From Allomuricauda ruestringensis DSM 13258 (lineage in GTDB: Bacteria; Bacteroidota; Bacteroidia; Flavobacteriales; Flavobacteriaceae): a DNA stretch of 64,000 nucleotides. The stretch is from contig NC_015945.1 in assembly GCF_000224085.1 (NCBI RefSeq), forward strand, positions 1,871,501 to 1,935,500. Reading direction: 5' to 3'. Under the pieces are notes generated by a model. It saw only the letters and a program-made list of their open reading frames with translations. It was not told the DNA's origin and made no database searches. How positions within the stretch are numbered: the stretch's first letter is position 1; each line of letters starts with the position of its first letter. Made by a program: the position numbers and the translations under genes. This document shows positions 54,966 to 63,620 of the stretch, piece by piece.

Positions 54966-56723
54966 ATGACTGCATATCAAAAACATTGGAACGCTGAAAT
55001 CGAAAATTTGATAACTCAATTGGATGCTCCAAATTCTCTCGAAGAGAATATTGTGGACACGCTTAACAATTGTAAAAGAACTGGAATTTTTCCAAATCAA
55101 ATCATCAATGCTTTAAGATTGGGACTTTCCATTAAGGAAGGGAATCAAAATATGGCATTTGTGGCATCCATGCAGAGTGGAAAATCTGGTACGATATACT
55201 TTCTGTGTAATTATGTACTTCCCGCAATTGGCATGGTAAATGAATATGAGTCCATTCTATTTGTTACAAGCATGAGGGATACAGATTTGTATGATCAAAA
55301 CTGTAGGGTTCTACAGAAGGAGTACTATGATGCTGTAAATGGTGAAATGAAACCATCGAACATTAAAGTGATGAAAATGAGCGATTTTTTTAATCATCCA
55401 AACCCTCATAAGGTCGTAAATGAATTTGATGTTCAGTTGATAGTTCGTGATGAGGATCAATACGGGTGTGGAGAGGCTTCAAGTTTTCAATCTGCATTCT
55501 TTGCAGAATTAAGAAGACGCATGCCAGATATTAAATTGTTAGCAGTTAGTGCCACGCCATATGATATTTTAGATGCACAATATACAGGTGCGGCAGATGT
55601 TGATGTTATAGTCGGTGTTAGACCTCCAGAATATTATGGTATCACAGAAATGTTAGAAGATGGATTAATAGAAGACTTGCCCGAAAACTTTAGACCGCTT
55701 CTATCTCAAGGTAGCGATGATGATTTGGTTTATACCATTCATCCACTGGTTAATGTTTATATGAACCACCTTTGTGATTTTAAAGATGGTCTTGGGATAA
55801 TTAGGGAATCTAACACATCAAGGGCATTAGAACTTCGAAGTCTTTTGAAAACAGATTTCAAAAATAGATGTAAAATTATTGCAATTGGGTCAGATGTGGC
55901 ATGTGATTATGGTATCAATGAAGGAATAAAGGAAGTGTCTAGTCTAATCATGAAAAGGGGTAAGCGGGTTGTTTTGATAATTGTTCAAGCACTTACTGCC
56001 GGTAAGGATTTGGGCATTCTCAAGGAAAAAGTGCGATTCGGAATGGAGCCAAGGGACAAACAATTAGCCAATGGTGCCCAAGGAATTACTGGAAGATTCT
56101 GCGGATACCATACTAATCGTGATTTTAAGTTATTGGCTAGTGTTGATTTGTTAAGACATTATGCGGAATTTGAACAGGATTGGGAAATTTTTGCAGATGA
56201 GACATGGAGGAATGGACTATACAACAGCAATGTATTTGGGTTAAGTACTCATACTAGATTTCAAAAGACACAATCTGAAGGTTTCTTTACACCAATTATT
56301 GAAATAATAGAATTGACTTTTGATGAAATCATAACCGAGGAAGGCAGGGAAAGATTAAACTTTATCGATGATGAAGCCTATCATAGACTGCTGGACTTTT
56401 TTGAGCCAACATTTTATAACGTTGCAACCAAGGGAACAAGGTTTAAACAAAAGGGTGTCACTGTTCGTATTGCTTCTAGTTACAATTCTCATAGTGATAG
56501 AGTTGCTAAAAATTGGAACTGCAATTTGGATAGTGATTTTGGAAATATTTTCTTTAAAAAGAACCCATATGAATATGGAATCTTAATAAGTAATTTCCCT
56601 ACTCATGATGGAAGAAATAATATAGGATTTACTGGTATAAAAATTATACGTTCAGGCAGCAAAGAATGGCGCAACCAAGAAACTGATCTCCTGAATAAAT
56701 CAATGTATAATCCAGAAGATTAA
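54966..56723 (+). CDS. SF2-like helicase/ATPase of the defence cluster
   Basis: A 585-residue protein. Walker A is ASMQSGKSGTIYFL; the Walker B position reads LIVRDEDQYG (DEDQ in place of DEAD/DEAH); LLAVSATPYDIL is motif III; AQGITGRFCGYH is motif VI with the arginine finger. The Z1 ATPase signature is not seen. The C-terminal ~180 residues are unassigned. Starting at 54906 would put the start in the operator. Role unknown; its own operator ties it to the cluster. Confidence 0.7.
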   Translation: MTAYQKHWNAEIENLITQLDAPNSLEENIVDTLNNCKRTGIFPNQIINALRLGLSIKEGNQNMAFVASMQSGKSGTIYFLCNYVLPAIGMVNEYESILFVTSMRDTDLYDQNCRVLQKEYYDAVNGEMKPSNIKVMKMSDFFNHPNPHKVVNEFDVQLIVRDEDQYGCGEASSFQSAFFAELRRRMPDIKLLAVSATPYDILDAQYTGAADVDVIVGVRPPEYYGITEMLEDGLIEDLPENFRPLLSQGSDDDLVYTIHPLVNVYMNHLCDFKDGLGIIRESNTSRALELRSLLKTDFKNRCKIIAIGSDVACDYGINEGIKEVSSLIMKRGKRVVLIIVQALTAGKDLGILKEKVRFGMEPRDKQLANGAQGITGRFCGYHTNRDFKLLASVDLLRHYAEFEQDWEIFADETWRNGLYNSNVFGLSTHTRFQKTQSEGFFTPIIEIIELTFDEIITEEGRERLNFIDDEAYHRLLDFFEPTFYNVATKGTRFKQKGVTVRIASSYNSHSDRVAKNWNCNLDSDFGNIFFKKNPYEYGILISNFPTHDGRNNIGFTGIKIIRSGSKEWRNQETDLLNKSMYNPED

Positions 56724-56926
56724 TTTTTTGTAATTAACAAATGGACAATATGGTTTTGGATTAAACATCCCTAAAGGATTAGCTATCATTTGTGGTTCCG
56801 CTTTCGGGACTAGAAATGTATAGCAAGAGGATAGCACGCTGGCGCGATGCTATTGATTCATTTTCCTTCGGAAAAGCCCATTTTTAGAGCGTTTTTTGAA
56901 AATATTGAATGATGACGTTTAAAGTG

Positions 56927-57250
56927 TTTTTCACGGAAAAGCACTCTCAGCCCAGTAAAATCAATAGATTTTTCACGAAAAAATGGTTTTTTAAGGTTTG
57001 TTCAAGGATATCTATAGCAGTATCTCTATGCGCAATTTATTTTAGCGGTCATTCTCCAATTTTTGGTGAAAAAATCCTCTCAGCCCAGTAAAATCAATGC
57101 ATTTTTGGTGAAAAAATGATTGTTCGGTGTTTGAATTAGGGTTTGATTTGTCTTTAATCTTTTGACCGTCTGAAAATTCAGGATTGATGCTGTTTTTAGC
57201 GTAAAAATGCGTTCAGCCCAATAAAATCAAGGAATTTTTAGCGTAAAAAT
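56927..57250. repeat. Three-unit array with exact 133-bp period and twin variable arms
   Basis: Units begin at 56927, 57060 and 57193. Each has a core CAGCCCARTAAAATCAA flanked on both sides by the same T5-NNNN-A5 arm: CACG in unit 1, GGTG in unit 2, AGCG in unit 3. Arms differ between units but agree within a unit. The spacers have diverged. Region 56724-57298 has no supported gene; a 60-codon frame at 56909 only covers unit 1. A degenerate relative may lie near 56861-56890. Confidence 0.8.
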
Positions 57251-57298
57251 CAAAAATCAGTTGCTTATTTGGCCTGAAAATGCTTTGGGCACCTCTAA

Positions 57299-57646
57299 TC
57301 ATTCCTCTTCTTTGGCTTTCTTTTCTTCCCTGTAAAATAAGTTCAAATGGTCCATCAATGCTTCTTCACCGACTGGCATTAAACGATTGGCGATGGTCAT
57401 CGCTTGATGGATGAATTCATCTTCGTTTCTGTCCATTACATCGTCCGAACCCAACTCGGGATTTATAGCCCTCATGGAAAGGTATATCAATGCGCGAACC
57501 GTCAACAAGAGATCGGCATGACCGTCAAGGTAAAAGAAGGTGGGTTGGAACTTTTCCTTAAACCATGGGTGGGGAACCAAGGTGGGGTAATGGTCATTTG
57601 AGTGGTGTCTCAAATCTTTTAAGAGCTTTTCTTCGTTTGGGTTCAT
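57299..57646 (-). CDS. Stand-alone paralogue of the HEPN protein's C-terminal domain (copy 2)
   Basis: A 115-residue protein without known family. HADLLLTVRALIYLSMRAINPE and HQAMTIANRLMPVGEEALMDHLNLFYR repeat, in order and spacing, the pattern at the end of the 401-residue HEPN protein of the same operon (SFMISDLIKVCITALENE; EVLGYILDLIPYDEMEFLDKVRKLL). It is the last gene of a three-gene operon, read from 59240. Confidence 0.65.
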   Translation of the reverse strand: MNPNEEKLLKDLRHHSNDHYPTLVPHPWFKEKFQPTFFYLDGHADLLLTVRALIYLSMRAINPELGSDDVMDRNEDEFIHQAMTIANRLMPVGEEALMDHLNLFYREEKKAKEEE

Positions 57647-57676
57647 GGCGTGATATATTTAAATTGATTTACGGGA

Positions 57677-58024
57677 TTACCTATTTTCAAGTTTCGTTAG
57701 CATTTCATCCAGTTTGTCCATATAGTACATTTGACTATCTGGAAGGATGCAAAGAACCAGTTCCAAAACTTGGGTGATACTATCCTCTTTTGATGCATTT
57801 TTGTTTTTAGGGGCCAACATCATCCCATCACCATCAAGGGCGAATACACAGAGCTGCAATAGGCTTCTGATCTGCATCAAAAGATGGTGGTTGTCCCTGA
57901 CCTCGAAGTACACATGGTTTCCTTTGAGATCCATGGATTTTTTGTTTCCCAATAGTCCCGAAAGGTTGTTCCTAAGTTGTTGGATTTCCTCCAAAGTCTT
58001 TAGCCTTTGTTTATTTGATTTCAT
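57677..58024 (-). CDS. Stand-alone paralogue of the HEPN protein's C-terminal domain (copy 1)
   Basis: A 115-residue protein. DNHHLLMQIRSLLQLCVFALDGD, then QVLELVLCILPDSQMYYMDKLDEML, follows the same two-helix-block pattern as the C-terminal domain of the HEPN gene 10 bases upstream. An N-terminal helix (RLKTLEEIQQLRNNLSGLLG) precedes it. It probably pairs with the HEPN protein or competes with its domain. Confidence 0.65.
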   Translation of the reverse strand: MKSNKQRLKTLEEIQQLRNNLSGLLGNKKSMDLKGNHVYFEVRDNHHLLMQIRSLLQLCVFALDGDGMMLAPKNKNASKEDSITQVLELVLCILPDSQMYYMDKLDEMLTKLENR

Positions 58025-58034
58025 GTCAATGGAT

Positions 58035-59240
58035 TTATTTGGTTGCGGCTGTCTTTTGTTCTGACAGGAGCTTTCTCACCTTGTCCAAGAATTCCATTTC
58101 ATCATAGGGTATCAGATCAAGTATATATCCGAGAACCTCGCTTATATTGAAATGGGGCTGGGGAACGGAACGTGTCGAGAAATTTTCGTTTTCCAAAGCT
58201 GTGATACAGACCTTGATCAAGTCAGAGATCATAAAAGAGGTTTCTTGGTATCCTTTGGTAATGAGTTCTACGCTATAGAGTCCCTTTTCGGGGATATAGG
58301 GTTTCAAGGCATGGAAATGCATTTTCTCCAGTTCTTTCAATTGTCCAAATAGGGATGATTCATCATTGTTTTCAACACTCTTGGTTTCTTGTAGGAATGC
58401 TTTATTCTTTTCAATTCCCTCGATTTGGTTTTTGCACTGATCAAGATGCTTTTGAAAAATGGACTCCACTTCTTGGATGAAATCGTTCATCTTGGATTGG
58501 ATGATCTTGGTCTGTATTTTTGTGATTTCAAACTCATTGCCATACCGGGCGACACTATAAGCATGTTCCAATAGGAGCAACAGTTCATTGCTCTTCAACT
58601 CCGAAGTTTCCAAAAAAGGTTGCAGGGTGGGAAAGAACTGTTTGCAATAGTTGATATGGCTGATGATACTGTGTGTCACCATACTTCTTCCTATGCACAT
58701 CTGTTCGATGAACCTGAATGAAAGCTCAAAGACCTGGTGCATGTTGAAGGTGGCAATGGCATAGTCCCCTTCCTTGATCAAGATGTCCGCAGTATTGGCA
58801 AAGGCATTTACTTTTGCCAATTCAGATTTGTGATAGCGAGAAGCCCTTTTCATGAGAGTGTTGTAGGCCATAGTGGAATAATCCATGATATTCTCCCCTT
58901 CTGGATGAGCGAATACAGTTTTCCCAAGACAACAATGTTCCAAGAAATAGAGCGAACCCCTTTCAAGGCCTGTTTCGGATTGGTTCTCTGTATAGACCCT
59001 AATCCTGAAATCGGGATGCTTCTTTCCCTTTTTTGTTATTAGGGAACGGATCTCATTGGGCAAGGGGTCATTGTTGACATCCACAAAAAGGGTAAGGAAA
59101 TAATATTCGGTTTTGCCTTCATTTTGTTTACGGGATAGAAAGGCCCTGTCAATAGTAATAATGTTCAGGATGCTGTCGAGCAATTCGGACAGCTCTTCCA
59201 CTTTTTCAAAGTGTTTTGGTATGTTTGTGCCATGTGTCAT
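58035..59240 (-). CDS. HEPN-domain protein (possible MNT-HEPN fusion)
   Basis: A 401-residue protein. Residues ~1-120 may be a degenerate nucleotidyltransferase-like part (YYFLTLFVDVNNDPLPNEIRSLI). Residues ~125-240 form a HEPN domain (YAIATFNMHQVFELSFRFIEQMCIGRSMVTHS); the R-x4-H in GRSMVTHS matches the HEPN RNase motif. A coiled coil follows and the last ~85 residues are a domain repeated as two separate genes downstream. It is the first gene of the operon. Confidence 0.68.
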   Translation of the reverse strand: MTHGTNIPKHFEKVEELSELLDSILNIITIDRAFLSRKQNEGKTEYYFLTLFVDVNNDPLPNEIRSLITKKGKKHPDFRIRVYTENQSETGLERGSLYFLEHCCLGKTVFAHPEGENIMDYSTMAYNTLMKRASRYHKSELAKVNAFANTADILIKEGDYAIATFNMHQVFELSFRFIEQMCIGRSMVTHSIISHINYCKQFFPTLQPFLETSELKSNELLLLLEHAYSVARYGNEFEITKIQTKIIQSKMNDFIQEVESIFQKHLDQCKNQIEGIEKNKAFLQETKSVENNDESSLFGQLKELEKMHFHALKPYIPEKGLYSVELITKGYQETSFMISDLIKVCITALENENFSTRSVPQPHFNISEVLGYILDLIPYDEMEFLDKVRKLLSEQKTAATK

Positions 59241-59372
59241 AGAAATGTGTATTAAAGGGTTCGAGAATTATCCACCATATTAAGGCCACATTTCCATGTA
59301 TCCCACCATGGGCACTTGTACTTTATTGATGCTGTTTTGTATTTTACAATCGGATTATTGTGGGAAACACCC

Positions 59373-59380
59373 TATATTTG
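59373..59380 (+). promoter_or_regulatory. -7 element of the XRE regulator gene
   Basis: TATATTTG, perfect TAnnTTTG. The predicted start (about 59386) coincides with the ATG at 59385, so the message may be leaderless or use the ATG at 59394. Confidence 0.55.
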
Positions 59381-59384
59381 GGAT

Positions 59385-59786
59385 ATGGAGACAATGACCA
59401 AGAACAATCATATAGGCAGAAAGATCAGTAGGATCAGGGAACTTCGTGGAATGAAGCAGGAGACCCTGGCCGAAGAATTGGGCATTAGCCAACAGGCCGT
59501 TTCCAATATTGAGAACAGTGAGAAGGTAGATGATGTCAAGTTGGAGCAGGTTGCAAAGGCACTGGGTGTTACCAAGGAAGGAATTGAGAATTTTTCTGAA
59601 GAAGCGGTTTTCAATATCATCAACAACACCTACAATAATACAAGTAGTGATAATTCCACCATTATTGCCAGTTCCCTTAATTATCAGCCAACATTCAACA
59701 CAATTGAAAAAGTAGTTGAGCTTTACGAGCGTTTGTTGCAAGCTGAAAAGGACAAAGTTGCTTATTTGGAAAAGCTGATTAAATAA
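59385..59786 (+). CDS. XRE family helix-turn-helix regulator
   Basis: A 133-residue protein. HTH_3 domain at ~10-70 (ISRIRELRGMKQETLAEELGISQQAVSNIENSE), then an Asn/Ser/Thr-rich linker (INNTYNNTSSDNST), and a C-terminal coiled coil (VVELYERLLQAEKDKVAYLEKLI) for oligomerisation. A longer frame from 59316 would begin upstream of the promoter. It diverges from the HEPN operon, which it may control. Confidence 0.85.
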   Translation: METMTKNNHIGRKISRIRELRGMKQETLAEELGISQQAVSNIENSEKVDDVKLEQVAKALGVTKEGIENFSEEAVFNIINNTYNNTSSDNSTIIASSLNYQPTFNTIEKVVELYERLLQAEKDKVAYLEKLIK

Positions 59787-59894
59787 CTTGATTTAATTAC
59801 CAACGATTCCCTTACTTCATTTGATATGGTATTTTAAACACGGCTCTGGTCAATTTGTAATATCTTTATATGCTAAACGGTAATAGATAGGCAC

Positions 59895-60077
59895 ATGCAA
59901 GTTCAATTTCGTACCAAGGAAGAGGCCAATTTGGAACAGGAAAGGGATTTCCTGAAACTTTCCCCTATTGAGCGTTTTTATCGTTTCTTGGATTTGATGC
60001 AGCGCATCAACCGATTTCCCACAAAGGCCAAGTATGATGAGAATAAATTCATCATACAGATTACTACAGGGAAATGA
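59895..60077 (+). CDS. 60-residue partner of the nucleotidyltransferase
   Basis: A small charged protein (LEQERDFLKLSPIERFYRFL, then DLMQRI). Its stop overlaps the start of the next gene (ATGA), so the two are translationally coupled. Size and pairing resemble a toxin-antitoxin-type module. I do not recognise the family by name. Confidence 0.6.
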   Translation: MQVQFRTKEEANLEQERDFLKLSPIERFYRFLDLMQRINRFPTKAKYDENKFIIQITTGK

Positions 60078-60550
60078 GGCAGTGGAAGGAAGATATTGAC
60101 CTTTTCTTGAAAATGACCAACAAACATGGGGTTCGTATGCTGATGGTAGGTGGGGGTGCCGTCAATTTTCACGGGCATCAAAGACACTCTGCCGATGTTG
60201 ATTTCTGGATAGACCCCGAAGAGGACAATTTTAAAAGGTTGGTAAAAGTGTTCAATGAAATGGGATATGAGATCGAGGATTTCCCAAAAGAAGTGAAGGA
60301 CGGACAGCAAAACATTTCCATTAAATTCTCCCCTGCCGATCTCAACCTAGAGTTGATAACCAATTTTTCAGTGAACAAAAGTTTCGACCAAGCCTATGAA
60401 GAGGCGGAAGAAGCTTCATTGGATGACCAACCCCAACTTAAATGGAAAGTGTTGAATCTTGATGACTTGATTACAAGTAAGATCAAAGCGGGAAGGCCCA
60501 AGGATTTGGCAGATGTCCAACAATTGAAGAGGATCAACAATAAAGACTAG
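60074..60550 (+). CDS. MNT-like nucleotidyltransferase
   Basis: A 158-residue protein. MLMVGGGAVNFHGHQRHSADVDFWIDP carries the GG...DxD signature of minimal nucleotidyltransferases; LNLELITN gives the third acid and LNLDDLITSKIKAGRPKDLADVQQL the C-terminal helix of the DUF6036/AbiEii-like group. Such enzymes act as toxins or antitoxins that modify tRNA or a partner protein. Target unknown. Confidence 0.78.
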   Translation: MRQWKEDIDLFLKMTNKHGVRMLMVGGGAVNFHGHQRHSADVDFWIDPEEDNFKRLVKVFNEMGYEIEDFPKEVKDGQQNISIKFSPADLNLELITNFSVNKSFDQAYEEAEEASLDDQPQLKWKVLNLDDLITSKIKAGRPKDLADVQQLKRINNKD

Positions 60551-60960
60551 TTGGAAACCATGTCATCCTGTAGGCCAACAGTGGGTACTACCAAAAAAAT
60601 AAGAAATTCTTCTAAAATTAGCTGCCATTGCCTCGCTCAGTAAATTAGTTAGGCAAGATTTGGGGCTTGCAGCGCTGCACTTCGTTTTGCTCGCTATTTA
60701 ACTTATTGATTTTATGTGTTAATTGCATTTCATTTGAGCTGATTATAGGTTGTTTTGAGATGATTAATTATAAAAATTGGGTTGCACACAGGCTTTATTT
60801 GATTCAAACAGCCAATTGACTTCAATTTGAATTGACTCTTTTTAAAGTCTTTTGTCTTTTTCGAATATTAGATGCTAATCACAACTTTATTAAGGATATT
60901 TGGAAACAAGGTAATTTTGGGAAGAGTCAAATGGTCTAAAACTTTTTAGGCTTACTCCAC
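60551..60960. other. AT-rich stretch without a gene
   Basis: No supported reading frame. It contains a GC-richer patch (GGGGCTTGCAGCGCTGCAC, about 60662) and, at 60912-60919, a -7 element TAATTTTG that may serve the next gene. Confidence 0.5.
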
Positions 60961-61020
60961 TTGAAATTGGCATCTGTCAGAACCTTAACGAAAAATATAA
61001 CCGCTGAGATTAATAATTTA

Positions 61021-61974
61021 ATGATGTTGGATAAATTAAAAGAAATAATTCCGGTTGAGGGCATCCAAGAGAGAGATATCGACCTATTACTTTTGGAAGA
61101 ACTCAAATCCAACCCTGATTTTATCAAGTGGTTTTTAAATAAAACCATTGCCTATGAAAATCAGTTTCAAACTATTGGCGCATGGCATTCGTTATCACAA
61201 GCAGGACTCGGTGAGACAGATGTTGCATTATTAGTACAGTTGAATAATAAAAAAGTACTTTTTCTAATTGAAAATAAAATCACCGCCAATTTTCAACCAG
61301 AACAGGAATCAAGATATCGGAAAAGAGGGCGATTAAGGATGGAAAAAGGTGAATGTGATGAGTATCATACAGTTTTAACTGCACCAAAACAATATATCGA
61401 CCATGACCATGATTTTGACTTTCATTTAGATTATGAGTCAATTAGAGATTGGTTTGAACAACAACTTTTGCTTGGCGAAAGGGCCAAATTCAAATCAGAA
61501 TTATTGAATATCGCCATAGAAAGATTACGCAGAGGTTACAGGGGTGTAGCTGACGATAACGCTACTGATTTCTGGTGGAAATATTATGAATATTCCAAAA
61601 AACATTTTTCTCACTTAGAAATGCGAAAACCAAAGAATGGGGTTCCGAAACTTTCAAATTTTATACCATTCGAAGCTACTGTTCCAAATCTAAAAAAAGG
61701 CGATGAAATTCTACATAAAGCTTTTTATGGTAATGTGGATATCCAATTGAGAGGTAAAGCGGATGAAATAGAAGCCATCAAAGAAATATATCAAAACAAC
61801 TTACCGGATGATGCAAAAATCATCAAAGCTGGAAAATCGGTGTGCATTCGCTGTAAAGTCCCAAAATTGGATTTTGATCAAGATTTTGAAAACCAGATTT
61901 CAATTGTAAGGCAAGCACTAGAACAAGTTGATAGGTTATATAATTGGGCGAATGAAAGTCTCAAGAACTATTAA
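61021..61974 (+). CDS. PD-(D/E)XK nuclease superfamily protein
   Basis: A 317-residue protein. GLGETDVALLVQLNNKKVLFLIENKI holds the Asp...Glu-x-Lys pattern with a following strand and helix, as in this nuclease superfamily. The C-terminal half is an unassigned alpha/beta region (VDIQLRGKADEIEAIKEIY). The ATG at 61021 is preferred; a TTG at 60961 would add 20 residues and also lies behind the predicted promoter. Strongly AT-rich like the defence genes; probably a defence or DNA-processing nuclease. Confidence 0.72.
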   Translation: MMLDKLKEIIPVEGIQERDIDLLLLEELKSNPDFIKWFLNKTIAYENQFQTIGAWHSLSQAGLGETDVALLVQLNNKKVLFLIENKITANFQPEQESRYRKRGRLRMEKGECDEYHTVLTAPKQYIDHDHDFDFHLDYESIRDWFEQQLLLGERAKFKSELLNIAIERLRRGYRGVADDNATDFWWKYYEYSKKHFSHLEMRKPKNGVPKLSNFIPFEATVPNLKKGDEILHKAFYGNVDIQLRGKADEIEAIKEIYQNNLPDDAKIIKAGKSVCIRCKVPKLDFDQDFENQISIVRQALEQVDRLYNWANESLKNY

Positions 61975-62204
61975 GGAATTTGGCCCTCCTCGCATATTTA
62001 GGTAACTGTCATAACTGGAGAATTTGGGCCATTCAGGTGGGTAAAGAAAAAAACACAAGTAAAACTATCACTATGAAGCATATAGCCTGGATTCTTCGTT
62101 CTTAAATGGGTCAATAATTGTAAAGTTTGAGACAAAAACAAACGAAATAAACGAAACGTTTAACAGATATCTATGTATTCGATAATCAGCAACATGTTTT
62201 TTTG
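61975..62204. other. Gap between two convergent genes
   Basis: No gene or clear terminator hairpin recognised. Confidence 0.4.
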
Positions 62205-63419
62205 TTAGAAATTGATAACCTTGTCAAGGGCATCATCAGCCTCCTTGTGGATGAAACTCGATTGATAGTTGATGGTCGTCTTTAAGTCACTATGACGATA
62301 CAGTTTTTGGAGCATGAGCGGATGTATGTTGTCTCCTGCTATATTACCAAAGCTATGCCTGGCTATGTGCATAGTTAGTTTTTTATCGATTTTAGCCTTT
62401 TCAGCAATTGATTTTAGCCTGATATTGAGTTTTGAATTACCGTTTCTGAGTCTATTGTATACTTTTTTGGAGTCTGTTAGATCAACACCTTTCATTTCTG
62501 GAAAAATGAAATCATTGGCGTCTCGTTTCTCTTTTTTGTAATAATCCAGAATGGGATATACCTTCTCTGGGATTTTTAGACTGAGCAGTTTCGAGTTTTT
62601 ACTCATTCTATAGTAAAGTCTCCCATCTCTAATATCACTCCAACGAGTCCTAAAAGCGTCTGATACCCTGATTCCCGCGAAATAAAAACAGTAGAGCCAA
62701 ACATTTCTGGCATGGATTTCCAGTTCAGTTAGATCTGTTAATCTTTCTATTGTTAAGATCTCTTCAGTGGTAAGACCGATTTTTTCGCTTTCAGGGAATT
62801 TGATTTTGACCTTGCCGGCCCCAAAGGGGTAATGTTTTCTTTTGACAATTCCTTCCCGAATGGCCTTGTTGTAAAGAAGTCTAATGTAAACTAGGACGTT
62901 CATGACACTGACCTCTTTTAATGAATGTTTTTTTCTGAGATAAATTTTAAACCTCTTTAGAAACCGTTCATCAATATCATTAAAAGTCAATCCTTTGGTT
63001 TTGCAGAACTTCAAGATGTAGCTTGTATAGGCTGATTCAGCGATGAACCTTCCATGTTTTCCCGCTAATTCAGCTTCATCCAAATGTTCTTGGGCAAACT
63101 CGAAGAAACTAAGCTTTCTTTTAGCTCGATAAATTTCTTTCTTCATATAATGGACTGAGGCATCCTTGTCCTTTGTTTGGAGGGCCACCATCCCTTTTTT
63201 GGCCTCCCTAATCCTGGCCTTTATAAGCTTGTTCAATTTTTTGGAATCTGGATGAGTCTTTTTTACCCTCTTCTTTTTATCGTCCCAAAATTCTTTTCTT
63301 ATACGTAGTCCAATATATTTGTATGTGGAACGGCGATTTTTTGTTATTCTAATCGCAAGAGGGCACTCACCCGTTTTATTGGGCTTTTTTCTCAAAATTA
63401 TTTGTAAACTTGCAGCCAT
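62205..63419 (-). CDS. Tyrosine integrase of the island
   Basis: A 404-residue site-specific recombinase. Arm-DNA-binding domain ~1-90 (ECPLAIRITKNRRSTYKYIGL), SAM-like core-binding domain ~105-200, catalytic domain after ~215. Catalytic residues: Arg in FAGIRVSD, HxxR in MHIARHSFG, His in LYRHSDL, and the nucleophile Tyr in TTINYQ. It lies 201 bases from the right crossover core and reads away from it into the island. Typical for Bacteroidetes elements. Confidence 0.93.
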   Translation of the reverse strand: MAASLQIILRKKPNKTGECPLAIRITKNRRSTYKYIGLRIRKEFWDDKKKRVKKTHPDSKKLNKLIKARIREAKKGMVALQTKDKDASVHYMKKEIYRAKRKLSFFEFAQEHLDEAELAGKHGRFIAESAYTSYILKFCKTKGLTFNDIDERFLKRFKIYLRKKHSLKEVSVMNVLVYIRLLYNKAIREGIVKRKHYPFGAGKVKIKFPESEKIGLTTEEILTIERLTDLTELEIHARNVWLYCFYFAGIRVSDAFRTRWSDIRDGRLYYRMSKNSKLLSLKIPEKVYPILDYYKKEKRDANDFIFPEMKGVDLTDSKKVYNRLRNGNSKLNIRLKSIAEKAKIDKKLTMHIARHSFGNIAGDNIHPLMLQKLYRHSDLKTTINYQSSFIHKEADDALDKVINF

Positions 63420-63493
63420 GTTTGTCCTGTTGGAAAGTCAAATCAGGAACAACATACTCTACTGGAAAGTACTGTTATAAATGTACTGAAAAA

Positions 63494-63541
63494 TTGGTAC
63501 AATATAAGTAAAACATTTATTGGTTTTCGATGGTTTTACTT
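63494..63541 (+). repeat. Right arm-type repeat with an inverted partial copy
   Basis: 63494-63516 is the match of the left-end 23-mer (39098-39120), same orientation. 63532-63541 (GGTTTTACTT) repeats part of it inverted. It lies between the integrase start and the crossover core, where arm sites are expected. Confidence 0.65.
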
Positions 63542-63620
63542 GAATTCAAAGGAATCCATTAAAAATGTAACCAATTATAAATCAGTTGATTTGACCTATT
63601 TTGGTGCAAGATAGGGATGG

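Noticed and set aside
56909..57091. 60-codon reading frame over repeat unit 1
   Set aside because: It covers repeat DNA only, is broken in unit 3, and has no family-like feature.
56927..57250. CRISPR array
   Set aside because: Only three units, 133-bp period, long non-unique spacers, repeated arms that vary between units, and no cas genes.
38926..63620. Integrative conjugative element
   Set aside because: No relaxase, coupling ATPase or transfer genes are visible among the genes of the island.
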